A stretch of DNA of 64,000 nt from Phragmites australis (Eukaryota > Streptophyta > Magnoliopsida > Poales > Poaceae). Positions 33,050 to 43,641 of the stretch are shown here, in pieces (positions within the stretch are counted from its first letter, which is position 1; each line of letters opens with the position of its first letter). The translations under genes were made by a program, and so were the position numbers. The notes beneath the pieces were generated by a model. The model was not told the DNA's origin and did not search any database. It saw nothing but the letters and a program-made list of their open reading frames with translations. The stretch is from contig NC_084924.1 of the NCBI RefSeq assembly GCF_958298935.1, positions 15,907,819-15,971,818 on the forward strand. The letters run 5' to 3'.

Positions 33050-33190
33050 TACACAATGTTAACTAAGTTCGCCACCATAATACCATACATGGCCCCTTAG
33101 TGTCATACAACAAAGCCCACTTCTCCTTTAGCTTATTCTCAATCCACTCAGTAAAGGTCGTAACAGATGACCTGATCCTCCTCTGCACAT
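33050..33190 (-). pseudogene. Mutator-like transposase fragment
   Basis: The minus strand reads SVTTFTEWIENKLKEKWALL, YDTKG, and then, one frame over, MYGIMVANL. Mulitransposases of plant Mutator-like elements have a W-[IL]-E...KWAL-x-[YFH]-D...[RH]YG-[IH]-MTTNL stretch, and this fits it. Only about 45 residues remain, with a frameshift, and it ends close to the CACTA border. It is a relic. Confidence 0.55.
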
Positions 33191-33243
33191 CCGTATTGTA
33201 CGATGATATTTTGGAATATGCAGAGCAAACATGAATGAATAAG

Positions 33244-33279
<36 letters not shown>

Positions 33280-35590
33280 GCGGAGATAATAGAAAATGAT
33301 GCATAGAAAAAAGAGAAAAGAAAAGAAAAAGAAAATTAAAAAAGAACAGAAGAAGAAAGGAGATATGGGCCAACCCGCATGGGCCTCCCCTCTCCCTCTT
33401 CTTCTCTCGGCCACCCAAGCCGGCCCGCATGGGCCTCTCCCCACTCTCACTTTTCCCTTGGCTACTCAGGCCAGACTGCACATGCCTCCCTTCCTAACAC
33501 GATGCTACTCTATTTGAGGACCGAAGTCCTAGCCACCGCCTCTAGGCTCTATCTTCTATCCCTAACTGTGATTGATTTTCCCCTAATCAAATCCTTTTTC
33601 TATCTCTATTCGATTCAAACTGCCTCTAACCGGAAGGGATAAACCCAAATCATTCTCAAATCGTAACCAATCAAGACTTGATCTCTTGATTGGGGCCCCT
33701 AGCTGTTACATATATATATGGGGAGGGTCGCTAGCGGGAAGGGAAGATTGGTTTTCTTGGCTGAAGCCTTGCCGCCGCCACAGCTTGATTATGCCATCAA
33801 TTTGCATCTACGCTCCGCCCCCTTAACCCGCTCTCCTAATCCGCCATCGTGTGATGGGTTTCCAGCGCCGGCCGGACTCGTTGCTCAGCACTGTCGCCAT
33901 GGTCATCTCTCCGGTTGCGTTGTCACGCATCCTCAACGGTGGGTTCCAATTTGAGTTTTGAGTCTTTATTTTCTTTGTTTCCTTCGTGATGGGTGTTAGC
34001 TAGGGTTGCTGCCATCGTGCTGTACTCCGGTGTGCCGGTGTGGTGTGTGCCGCCGTGCTAGCACGACCTGGTGGCCACCCCCGTGCTATGCTTCAATTTG
34101 TTGGTGTAGCTTATGGCCTCCCTGGATTGTTGTCAAGTTGAGGGTGGTCTCCGGCGATGTGTTTTCACCGTGCCGCTATATACTTGTTTGACCTTGCGTT
34201 GTCGTTGATGTGAACCGCGTGCTAGTTCGGCCTTGGGTCACCTTTGATTTGCTCCTTGTCCTTTTCGCTCTTTTGTCGATATGCCGGTGTTCTCTAACCA
34301 TCGTTATGTTACTTTTCTGATGTCGTCGAGGTGTGTTCCGACTGGCCATGTTTTCTGGTTCCACTGGCATGCTCCTCCTTTCTGTTGTTAGGTGCACCTG
34401 TTCTGCTGCGGTGATGTTTTTGCCCCCTTCTGCTGATGCCCGGCTGATTTAATATGTGTGTGCGATGTTTGGTCATTTACGGGTATCTTGTTGCCAACAG
34501 CGTGTTACTCCTCCCTTCTGTCGCCATGGGTGTCATGCGTTGCTACGGTGATGCTGTCACTCCCCCCTTTTCTGTTATCGGTTGTGCCTTGTCATTGATG
34601 GGTTTTGTTGTTGCCCTGCTGTCACCGACAGGTGTTGATCATACCGCTATTGTGCATGGCTTCCTGGTCCTGGTGTTCAGTGTCTGCTGGCTGATAATGT
34701 CTCTGCCACCCGTTGCCAGATTTTCCTCTATCATCCATTGTCAGATTCAGATCCCCCTCTGTTGTTGCTGCTGTCGGATGGTGTATTCCTGGCCGCGTAT
34801 TTGATGCTGCTTGATCTGCTATCGGATGGTATTCCTAGCTGCGGGTTTGCTGGTGCATGGCTGCCTTCGCTATTTTCACCTGATGGTGCCAATTGTCATT
34901 GGCCGTGTTGTCAATTGGCTTTTTCCCCTCCTGGCTATTTGAGGCCCTATGCTTTGTTGATGCTGGTTGTGCCCTATGTTGCCTCTTTGCTTGTCATTGG
35001 CCAATGATGTCTACTGAGGCTGTAGGGATATGTGGGTTGGCTCCCTGTTATCTTGTTGATCTGCTGACAATGCTCGTGTTGCCCTGTTCGTGGAGTTGTT
35101 GTCTATTGCAGTGGTGACCTAAGGCATTTAATATCGCCACCCTTCTATTATTGCATTGTGGCTTCCCCTGCATGTGTGGTGTTGGTTTTTGTTGTTGTTT
35201 GTCTTCTGTTGCCGGTGGCTTGATGCTTTTCCCTCTATTACTCAGTTGATGAGGTTGATGCCTATTTCCCTATGATACTTTGTTATTGGCGATGCATATT
35301 GTTGCCTTTCTATTGCCGGTCGATGATGTTTGTGCCAAGGCTAAAGAGAGGGTTTTGTTGCCTTGTTAATTGTTGATGGATGATGATGCCTTGAAGTCGA
35401 AAGGTTGATGATGCTAAGCGTAGTGCCATGCTCCTGGTTATGTGTTTGCTCGTGGTATTGGTGATGCTATGCATTGCGTCGTGCTCCTAGTTCATGGGGT
35501 TGCTTCTTATATTGCATGAGGCCAATGATGAGCGATTGAGTATTTCGTGCTGAGGTCAATGATATGAGACCGATGATGCAACACTATATC
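33191..35590. other. Unassigned sequence, possible LTR or element leader
   Basis: The stretch holds an (AT)n/(AC)n microsatellite at 33245-33280, an A-rich tract, CT-rich sequence with GGCCCGCATGGGCCTC twice, and a TATA-like TACATATATATATGGGGAGG at about 33705. A long T/G-rich segment (33900-35560) has no convincing protein. The order (AT microsatellite, purine-rich tract, GGCC-rich leader, TATA) resembles the middle of the long LTR at 36175-40982, so a truncated related LTR is possible. No termini or TSD were found. Confidence 0.4.
33245..33280. repeat. (TA)n-(CA)n microsatellite
   Basis: A run of alternating TA is followed by ACACACACAC. Confidence 0.9.
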
Positions 35591-35599
35591 TATCTTTAA

Positions 35600-36174
35600 T
35601 TCAACACGAAGCAGAAAATAATAGGTTTTAAGGAAGTAAAGTATCCTCACGCAGGCTTTGCCATTGAAGAAACTATTGTAAGCAGCCTAACGGATTGGGG
35701 TATAATAGATAAATTGTTTACTTTGATCTTAGATAATGCGAGTAATAACACTTCAGAATGTGAGTTGTTGATAGATAATCACAAACATGAATTGTTGTTT
35801 GAGGGTGCACATTTGCATGTTAGATGTTATGCACATATCTTAAATATCTTGGTCCAAGACGAAATGAAAAATAATTCATGTGGCAATACAGAAGATATGT
35901 GAGATGTTGAAGCATATAGATTCTTCACCATCATGAATTCAAGCTTTCAATTCACTTGCAACTAATGTTGGTCTTTCTTCGAAGCATGGTATTTATCTTG
36001 ATATACCAAATTGATGGAACTCTACCTTCAAAATGATTTTAGAAGCACTATAATACAAATATGTCCTTAATAGCTATGTTAATCTATATGTTCAAGTTTA
36101 CCCCAAATGAGCAAGAATGGTTAAAAGTAGAAGCAATTTTTGCATTTCTTAAAGCTTTTGAAGAGGCTACAAAT
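35600..36174 (+). pseudogene. hAT transposase, first part
   Basis: The fragment reads IIGFKEVKYPHAGFAIEE, then WGIIDKLFTLILDNASNNTS and HLHVRCYAHILNILVQDEM. In shifted frames it continues with SSPSSIQAFNSLA, DIPN, WNSTF and FAFLKAF-like sequence up to 36174. These are the central catalytic-region motifs of hAT transposases of the RICESLEEPER/DAYSLEEPER type (LDNA-NND, HVRC-AHILNL, RWNST). Stops and frame changes are present. The LTR insertion at 36175 cuts the gene; the rest resumes at 40983. Confidence 0.82.
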
Positions 36175-36337
36175 TGTAACAGCCCAATTTCCGGACTTAA
36201 GGAAATAAAAACTAATTTACAAAGAAAATAAAACTTTTGCAAAATTAAGATAAAACCTAAGCATATGTATATATGTGAATACATGCATATGTACACATAT
36301 ATAGTTATGTATGTATGAGTATGAACATATATATAAA

Positions 36338-37626
36338 GGGAAAATTGGTTCTATGACAACGAAAGATCACGAGTTTAGAAATATCCCACTGAACCATTCG
36401 GTACACTTTAATACTACTAAAAGATTGTACAACTTAGAAATTTACCATTCTGTCCATTTGAAGCACAAACGGCGTCAATAGTGACATTTTTGCCCCTCTT
36501 TCCTCACATCACACCTCGTTCCTTGACAGTTCGATGCCTCAGCTCAACGGCCACCCACTGGTGGGAGGGTTCCCCTGCAGCTTGGCTCACCCTCAAATCC
36601 CCATCAAATCCTTTACTCAAATCTGCATTAGATCCAAGCAGTTGTCCATCTCCATAGTGCAGCAACACGACTTGAGACAGCTCGATTCACTCTCGTTCGT
36701 CGATTCTTGATTCTTCTTTAAGAAGATGTTGCTCTTGGTCGTTGCTACTTGGACTGAGTGTTTGCTCCATTGTTGTTCTTGGAGGAGAAATAGGACGAGT
36801 CGGGTTCAGATGAGGCAGCGTGCTACGTGTACAAGAGCCGCGGCCCTTCGATGCGAAGCTACAGCGGTGTGCAAGCCACACTATCTCGGTGGTGGCATCG
36901 AGAGTGGAGGTGCGGTCATTTCCGATGGGCTCCCTCCACGAGGTCATCAGCTATCTCCTCGACATGAACCAGGAGGTAGTCCACATCATGCTACCCAGCA
37001 AGCGTAACGTGTGGCAGAGCCTCGACCTGTTCGACCTCGTTGAGGGATACATCGACGGTGACCTCGTTGAGGGATACATCTACGGCAACCTCCACATGCT
37101 CGACTTCCTTGCCTTTCTGGATGCCTTGCTTCATAGCACACACGACTCCCGACTCCCCCTCCACCTTGTGCTCCAGCGCCTTCGTGAGCACGACACCAGA
37201 TGCAATGTCTAATATCTCAACGCCTGGATCCAATGGTGAGCAGCGGTGGAGGTCAAGAAGGGGCGGTCGGAGGGAGGAGGTATGCGAGCTACAAGGTGGG
37301 CAAGCGGAGGGGAGGGGTTAGAGAGCGGTGGGGAACGAGACTGGTGAGTGATGAGAAGAGCATGCCACAACGGTGGATGTCCACGAGCCATGCTCCAATG
37401 TGGTAGCGGCCATGTGAGGAAGGAGGAGAGAAGCAAAGGTATTTGAGTCTATCTTTCTTACCAGTTTGGAAAATAAAAATGAAATTCAGAAAAACAGTGA
37501 CGGAAGTGGATGGAGTGGTAAATTTCTAAAAGATGCGCTCTTTCGGTGGTATTAAATTGTACCAGAACGGTTCGATGGTATATTTCTAAACTCGTGATCT
37601 TTCGGTGTCACAGAACCAATTTTACC
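36338..37626. mobile_element. Pack-MULE (Mutator-like element) with 9-bp TSD
   Basis: Long terminal inverted repeats are visible. The left begins GGGAAAATTGGTTCTATGAC and the right, reversed, begins GGTAAAATTGGTTCTGTGAC. The match continues for about 130 bp with scattered differences (for example AAAGATCACGAGTTTAGAAA on both). A perfect 9-bp duplication ATATATAAA flanks it (36329-36337 and 37627-37635). Long TIRs plus a 9-bp TSD are diagnostic of Mutator-like elements. The interior carries no transposase but a host-gene fragment (36925-37212), which makes it a Pack-MULE. Size is 1289 bp. Confidence 0.9.
36925..37212 (+). pseudogene. Captured UPF0496 / At14a-like gene fragment
   Basis: The frame reads MGSLHEVISYLLDMNQEVVH, then KRNVWQSLDLFDLVEGYIDG, and LHMLDFLAFLDALLHSTHDS, then LPLHLVLQRLREHD. 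This follows the UPF0496 (At14a-like, DUF677) family pattern of a helix with MNQ-VV-x(3)-L-x-x-K-x-[DN]-[IV]-W, then LFDLV-x-x-Y, LDF-x(3)-L and LVLQRL. Those proteins are membrane-associated and poorly understood. A 27-bp tandem duplication repeats VEGYI (LVEGYIDGDLVEGYIYG). The fragment starts within a longer open frame (36820-37212) and ends at a stop. It lies inside the Pack-MULE and is a partial copy, not a full gene. The family call is by eye. Confidence 0.65.
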
Positions 37627-38873
37627 ATATATAAATATATATGAGAAAGGCTATTTTTTATATATATGTATATATAAAAATTGTTTGAATTGTTTGATTG
37701 CTTTTGTGTGCTTGTATGTGTGTATAGATATTTATATGTTGAGTATATGTGTTGCGTATATGTGTGTATGCATATACATGGAAAATACATAGCAATAAAA
37801 AGAAAAAGGATAAAAATAACACAATCGGGCTGAATTCAACGAATCTGGCTCAACCTCTCTTTTCTTCTCTTCTTTTTCGTCTCCATCCATTTCTTCTTTT
37901 CTTCTCTTCTCCCCCTGCCCTCTCTCTGCTGGGCCACGCTATCTAGCCCATGTGTGCGCTAGCCTACCAAACCGGCCCTCTTTCCCTTTCTTCTTCCTCC
38001 TCCCGTTCCCTTCTCTCTATTGTCGTTTAACAAGAACATGACCGAGATGATCACGCGATGGAGCTGCCGTGTCCAAGCTGAAGATCAAGCCGTAACCCCC
38101 AAAACGGATTCGTGAGAGTCTCTAGAAGATATGGGTGGCGCCAATTCTAGCTGAGCCTGAAAAGAACACGAGATAGAGTTTGCCGGCCGCATGGGATTCA
38201 CCAAATTCGCATGAATTGGAAAGTAATCAGCTAAACACCGAGCAAGCTCATTTGAATTGCGATAGAGGCTGGACCCGATCTGCCGCCGCCAAATCAAGTC
38301 CGACTCAATTACGCCTTTCCTCTACCTCCCGTGTATATATAGCGAGCCCTAGAGAATCCCCAGAGCATCGCAAAGCTCGCAAAGCTTTCTCCCATCTAAT
38401 TGAGGCAAAAGCGCCAACGCAGCCCCTATTCTCGACGAGCTCCAAAGCTCAAGTCCACCGCTCACAGTCGTTAGCCCTACCGGAAGCCCACCTACAATGA
38501 CCCGTAGCCTAGACGTGTTCGTCGTGAGCACTTGGTCTTGTTCCATCGCTCGTCAGAGCAATTGGAGCACAACAATGAGGTTCTGGTCATCTCCGGTGAA
38601 TGTGCCACCGCGGGAGCTCTCGGCGTTGCCGTCCCTCATGCTGGGAACAAGCAAGGTGAGATGCCAGCTGTCCGATCTTCTTTATACGATCGCAATTAGA
38701 TCAGCGTACAAGTTCGGTGAGGTCTGATCTTGACCATTGGATCTCAGCTTGACAATCATGATTTAACGAGTCATAATGGCGCTATCAACAACCCTAACAC
38801 CTTCCGTTAGCCATGTCAGCCGCCACGTGGTTCAGCATCATCAGCGTCTGCATGCACGTGTCAGCATCGAATT

Positions 38874-39070
38874 AGGATCACCTGACTTCAGAGGACTTTG
38901 AATCATTGTGAGCTGTTCAATCTCAAATAGACGGACAAGATTTAATACTACAATGACCCTATAAACCACGTTGTGAATGTGAATATGCTTGACTATAAAT
39001 ATTGTAGCTCCTCTCACAAAGCATTATGCGCCTCTGACTTCACCCTTATGAAGTTAGACGATCCGTATCC
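38874..39070. mobile_element. MITE-like element, copy A
   Basis: The segment begins AGGATCACCTGACTTCA and ends GAAGTTAGACGATCCGTATC, an imperfect inverted pair. It shares internal blocks with the element at 42836-43044 (ATTGTGAGCT, CTCACAAAGCATT, TGACTTCA). It is non-coding and sits within the long LTR. Confidence 0.5.
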
Positions 39071-40982
39071 ATCAGCACCACGTCAGATCAGTGTGCTCAC
39101 ATGGCAAGCACAATCATCATTTATTTTCTTTATATTTTTATGCTATGATGATGTCATAAATATTATATATTATACAATAAATAGATTTCTAGTATAAAAA
39201 TAATTCTAAAAATAGGTATGATTTAAAAAATATTTAATACTTTTTATTTAATTCTATTTAATGTTTTTATATAGCCTTATAATTCAAATAAATGTTAGAA
39301 AATTCTAGAAAAATCCTAGAAATCCCATAAAATCATAGATAACTCTGAAAAATTCTAGAAAAATCATGATCATATAATTTTATCTAGAGTTCATCTTTTT
39401 GGTGTTATTTAATCTTTAGGAAGTTGTAACTTGTTAAACGTAGCTCTATTTTGACCCGTTCTTTCGCTGGATTGTTTGAAAAAGCATGATCTTGTGTGTG
39501 ACGATATTTGTTGTGTGATATTTGGGTCGTTTTGGATCTTGGTGTTTATGTGTTTTCTTTTAGATTATGTTTGAGAGTAGACGCCAATGTTCCAAATGAG
39601 CTAGAAGGACCTCAGGATCTAGAGTTTGCAGGTTTAACTGAGTACAACGAAAACAAGTTGTGTTCTTGAATATATTTATCCTAGTTTTTACTTGTTTTAC
39701 AAATATGTATGCTAATAATGTTGTTGGGAATCTCAAGAGTTAGGATTTACCCTAGTTTTTCTTTATCATCCTTGTTGCCATGGTTATGGAAGGGTAAATG
39801 ATGCTTAGCCTTAATTTGGGATGGTTATCATGATAATGACTATGAAATTTGATAATGGTCCTATGCAACTAAAGTAAAAGATGATGGTATAATTTTTAGC
39901 AACATGGTGTAGAAATTTGAGCAAGTGGTTGGATGAGACCAGTACAGGATGTACGGTTGGGTTGTAATAGTCTTGCTCCAATATAAGAACCAGTTTATGG
40001 AGTGATCTTTTTGAGTAAATAGTACAACCACAAGTCTGGAATGGGACGAGCCTAGCCAATTAATTTGTATACTCTCAACATTGTGTAGATCATCCGGTTG
40101 TGTGAAAGGGAAGGGTGTACTTTTAGGGTTCCATTGGAACAAGAGGGTGCTTTCGTTGTTGAGGTGTATTCACATAGCAATGAATCCTTAACGAGTATGC
40201 ACATGCTAAGAGGGACACTATAAAGGCTTTGTAGTGGTCAACTTAGTGCACACCTCGGAAGTGTGTAAGGTACTGACGGGTACCAGCAACAGAGTATGAT
40301 CATGACTTGTGGGTAAAGTGTATGACATCTGCAGAGTATAAAACTAGTTAATCAGTTGTACTCACGATTATGAGTGGTAAGAAAAATCTCACATGATTAG
40401 AAGTTGATAGTTTGGTCGATTTGGTTAGTCATAGTGGTGGAAACTATGGTTGAGGTGTTGTTCAACCTTGATGGTGGGAACCTTGGTTGATATGTTGAAA
40501 GGTTGGTTAAGTCAAGATGGTTGGAATCTTGAGATGGTTGTTTATTTACATTTATTCATTTAATTACTACTACTTTTCAAATGTTTTTACTTAAATGTTG
40601 TTTTATGCAAAAGAGCTATATTACCATATTGTTGTCAAGCCGTCATATGCATATTGTTACTCACAACTTGCTGAGTACGACATGTGCTCACTCTTATTAT
40701 CACCAAACACTCAGTTGGAGAAGGAATTGAAGAGTTCGTTAAGGATGGATCGTTCTAAGTTGCTTTCGACATCAGTTGTGCCTATGGAGTCGTTGTGAAG
40801 GATTAGAGTCTACATAGTTCCGCTAAAGCTTATTTGGATCTTAGCCCTCAAAGGTCACTTTTGTAAGACGATTAAGTGAGATATTGTAATGATATTCATC
40901 TATGAAGACACTATATATTGTGATTGATTCCTGAGCCCAACATATAGATGAGATTGGTCTTTTCTTTGGACCGATCTCAACA

Positions 40983-41800
40983 AAAATGTTGTGTTAGCTC
41001 AGCGGAAGCCAACTTCACACAAGTTCTTGCCCCTGGTGCTTTATATTCGCCATGCCTTGAATGACACTGCTTGGCAGACTAGTGAGGTGCTCAACGAATT
41101 GGCTGCCGCCATGAAGATGAAATTTTATAAGTATTGGGATCCTAATAAAATAAAATGAGTCTAATCCTTGCAAAAAGAAAAAGGATTATGATTTTAACCT
41201 TGCAATTGTCATTGCCACAATATTTGATCCAAGATTTGGATTTCTTTTATCATAGTTTTGTAGCAGTGTGGATCAGGTTGATGTATTTGTTAAATTTGTT
41301 ATACATTGGATGAAGAAATACTGGAGAATATGAACAACTTATAAGGAGAAGCAGTACATACTTGGTGCCAACTTCTATTGAAGGCAAACAATATTGTGGG
41401 TTCACCAGTCCTTGGGAAAAAACCACTAAAAGAAGAGTTTGTGAATTTAAAGTCACACCGCAGGATTGCTCATACCCCAAAGTCTGAAATTTATACATAC
41501 TTGAAAGAGGGTACCCCAAAGTCTGAAATTAATACATACTTGGAAGAAGATACTGAGGAGGATAGTGCAAGTTTTGATGTTTTGGCCTAGTGGAAAACAC
41601 ATGCTGAAAAATTTCCCATGATGTCAACTATGGCCTGAGACCTTGCAATTCTCCTCAGTAACGTGTCTTCAGAATCCACTTTCAGTTGTAGAGGTAGGAT
41701 ACTTGAGGACTTAAGAAGCTTGTTAACTCCGGAGATACTTGAAACTCTTGTTTGTGGGAAAGATTGGCTATTCAATGTCAACACTACAAGTAATGAACTT
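40983..41800 (+). pseudogene. hAT transposase, second part with dimerisation domain
   Basis: The gene cut at 36174 resumes: RKPTSHKFLPLVLYIRHALN, AAAMKMKFYKYWDPNK, then DYDFNLAIVIATIFDPRF and SSFD-like C-terminal sequence. The hAT C-terminal dimerisation domain is clear near 41565-41780 (FDVLA, WKTHAEKFPMMSTMA, ILLSNVSSESTFS, LLTPEILETLVCGKDWLF). A 39-bp tandem duplication at 41473-41550 repeats TPKSEI-x-TYL. In-frame stops occur after KIK, after VLA and elsewhere. The TIRs of the parent hAT element were not located. Confidence 0.82.
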
Positions 41801-42097
41801 ATACTATCATGATAACTTCAGTGGGTAATGTTAAATTGCACCTCAAAGAACTCTTCTTGTATTTTATTAGACAGATTATCCATATTTTTATCAATTGTGA
41901 AGAAGTGTTCCTTAATTCCTCACTGCGGATTAGATAACCGATTGTGATTCAGTACTTCTTCCTGTGAATTATTTTTTACCATGCATATTATGAAGTCCTG
42001 ATTCTCATGTTGCAGCAGAGATTTCCCCATCCATGAAACTAATGTATCATGCATGCTAGGATACCTGTCATTTCAATCATATTCATCTTTTATGTTT

Positions 42098-42223
42098 CAT
42101 GCATGCCGGAATACTTCTCCCATGTACCATGTAAATGCTTTGAATTGTCAACTCGTGGTTCATGCATGCCGGAATACTTCTCCCATGTACCATGTAAATG
42201 CTTTGAATTGTCAACTCGTGGCA
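42098..42223. repeat. Two perfect or near-perfect 63-bp tandem copies
   Basis: CATGCATGCCGGAATACTTC starts both copies (42098 and 42161), and both continue to AATTGTCAACTCGTGG. Confidence 0.93.
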
Positions 42224-42835
42224 TTGCAGGATGACAGAACGTGAGTTTCATTTGTTGAAGTAGTTTGGATAGAGTGAAATGAAGTGAGTCACCCCTAAAG
42301 AACTGAAGGATCTGGATGTGGAAGAATATATTGTTCTATTGACACTAATGTTGCCTCTAAGCAATTTGTCAACTTGGCACAATGATGTTGCTAAACAATT
42401 TGTCAACTTGAGACATTGATGTAGCTAATGGCAATTTGTTGGTTAATGCTCACAAAGAAGTCATCAAATTTTTTTATACTTGGATATGATGTAACCGAAT
42501 TAATGGCAATTTTATGTATGATTTTTTTGGATTTTCCCCATATTTTTGCTTTAAGTATTCTAGTTTCACCTATTTTTCTAAAAAATATGGGTTTTCTATT
42601 TTCGTTTTTCATTGTTTTACTTTCCTATTTTTCTATACATCAGTTTTTGAAGTTCCAAAAATAGTGATCTAATTTTTCCCTGCTTTTTTATTTGAGACGA
42701 TCTGATTTTCTAAGGTACATATCACTTGTGTTGACCTGAAACAGATCCTCCTACGTCCTTATTACTTTAGCACTATAATTTATCTCACTAAACACTACTC
42801 AGAGGCGCAGCACATGGTTTGATCCAAAAGAATGG

Positions 42836-43044
42836 GATCCTCTGACTTCACGGTAGGATGAACCCCATTGTAAGCTTTCAGATAAAAAATGAATGGAACA
42901 GATTGTATGCTATAGTAACTGTGAGTAGTGATGCACTACCGTTGCTACACCAGAATTGCTACAGTATTTTATGTCATGGTATTGTTCACCCCTCACAAAG
43001 CATTGTTTCTCCATGACTTCAGCCATCCGAAGTTAGAGGATTTT
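42836..43044. mobile_element. MITE-like element, copy B
   Basis: It begins GGGATCCTCTGACTTCAC and ends GAAGTTAGAGGATTTTGATC, forming an imperfect inverted pair. Interior blocks ATTGTAAGCT and CTCACAAAGCATT match copy A at 38874. It is about 205 bp and non-coding. Confidence 0.55.
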
Positions 43045-43641
43045 GATCCGATCCTAGAACGTTTGAAACTGGGTTGAACAATCCAGTTGAAACCGAAAGT
43101 TTAGTCCGGTTTGGATGGGAAAAAAAGAAGTGGGCTGGATCGGTTTGGGTGGAACAGCGAAGAACGTGGGTTGGGTTGGTTTCAAAAGTTGGTTGAACTT
43201 TGAATAGGTTGGGATGGATTTGGCTGAGTTTTCACACCATTAGCAGCCCTAAGTCACTCCTCCAACTACCATAGCTATTACACACCCAACTCTAACGTGA
43301 ATACCGTTGTCCCTTAGTGCAGTTGGCTGTGCCAGGCAGTGCCACCGTTGACTTGTCTTGATTTTTCCTCCTCTTAATTTGGGGCATTTGATTTTTTGTC
43401 ACCCTTCCATCTGGTAGAGTGGCAAATTTGTCACTAGATCCGCTGTCATAAACTCAGTAGGACTCAACTGTCATTATCAATGAGAAATTGTCACTCTGGT
43501 AGAGTGATAAAAAATTAAATATTCTCTTAATCTGAGGTTCCCCACACCACTACTGTCTGAGATGAGAGAGTGCCAACCGCAAAGCAGAATCTGATGTTGA
43601 AATTTGAGCACCCCTATGGTTAGGAAATACTTGTAGTACCT

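Larger units (their letters stand above)
36175..40982 (+). mobile_element. Long solo-LTR-like insertion in the hAT gene
   Basis: The insertion starts TGTAACAGCCC at 36175 and ends GATCTCAACA at 40982. The flanking pentamers are CAAAT (36170-36174) and AAAAT (40983-40987), a TSD with one mismatch. The hAT coding sequence stops at the left border and continues at the right one, which fixes the insertion independently. Inside are a Pack-MULE and a MITE-like element. Without the MULE and its extra TSD copy the LTR is about 3.5 kb. Shared features with 14109-18219 include the TGTAACA start, TATA followed by GAGCCCTAGAG (about 38335) and ACTTGCTGAGTACGAC near the 3' end, so they are related families. 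No gag-pol is present. Confidence 0.75.
41801..43636. other. Non-coding stretch after the hAT pseudogene
   Basis: It contains a 63-bp direct tandem repeat (42098-42223), a MITE-like element (42836-43044), and a hAT-like terminus ACCATTAGCAGCCCTAA at about 43236-43252 without a visible partner. No gene is supported. Confidence 0.55.

Noticed and set aside
33718..35117. Several plus-strand frames of 60-116 codons as genes
   Set aside because: They are Cys/Leu/Val-rich translations of T/G-rich low-complexity DNA, with no conserved motif or consistent frame.
43046..43252. Complete non-autonomous hAT element ending AGCAGCCCTAA
   Set aside because: Only one terminus of this type was found; no matching left end or 8-bp TSD.
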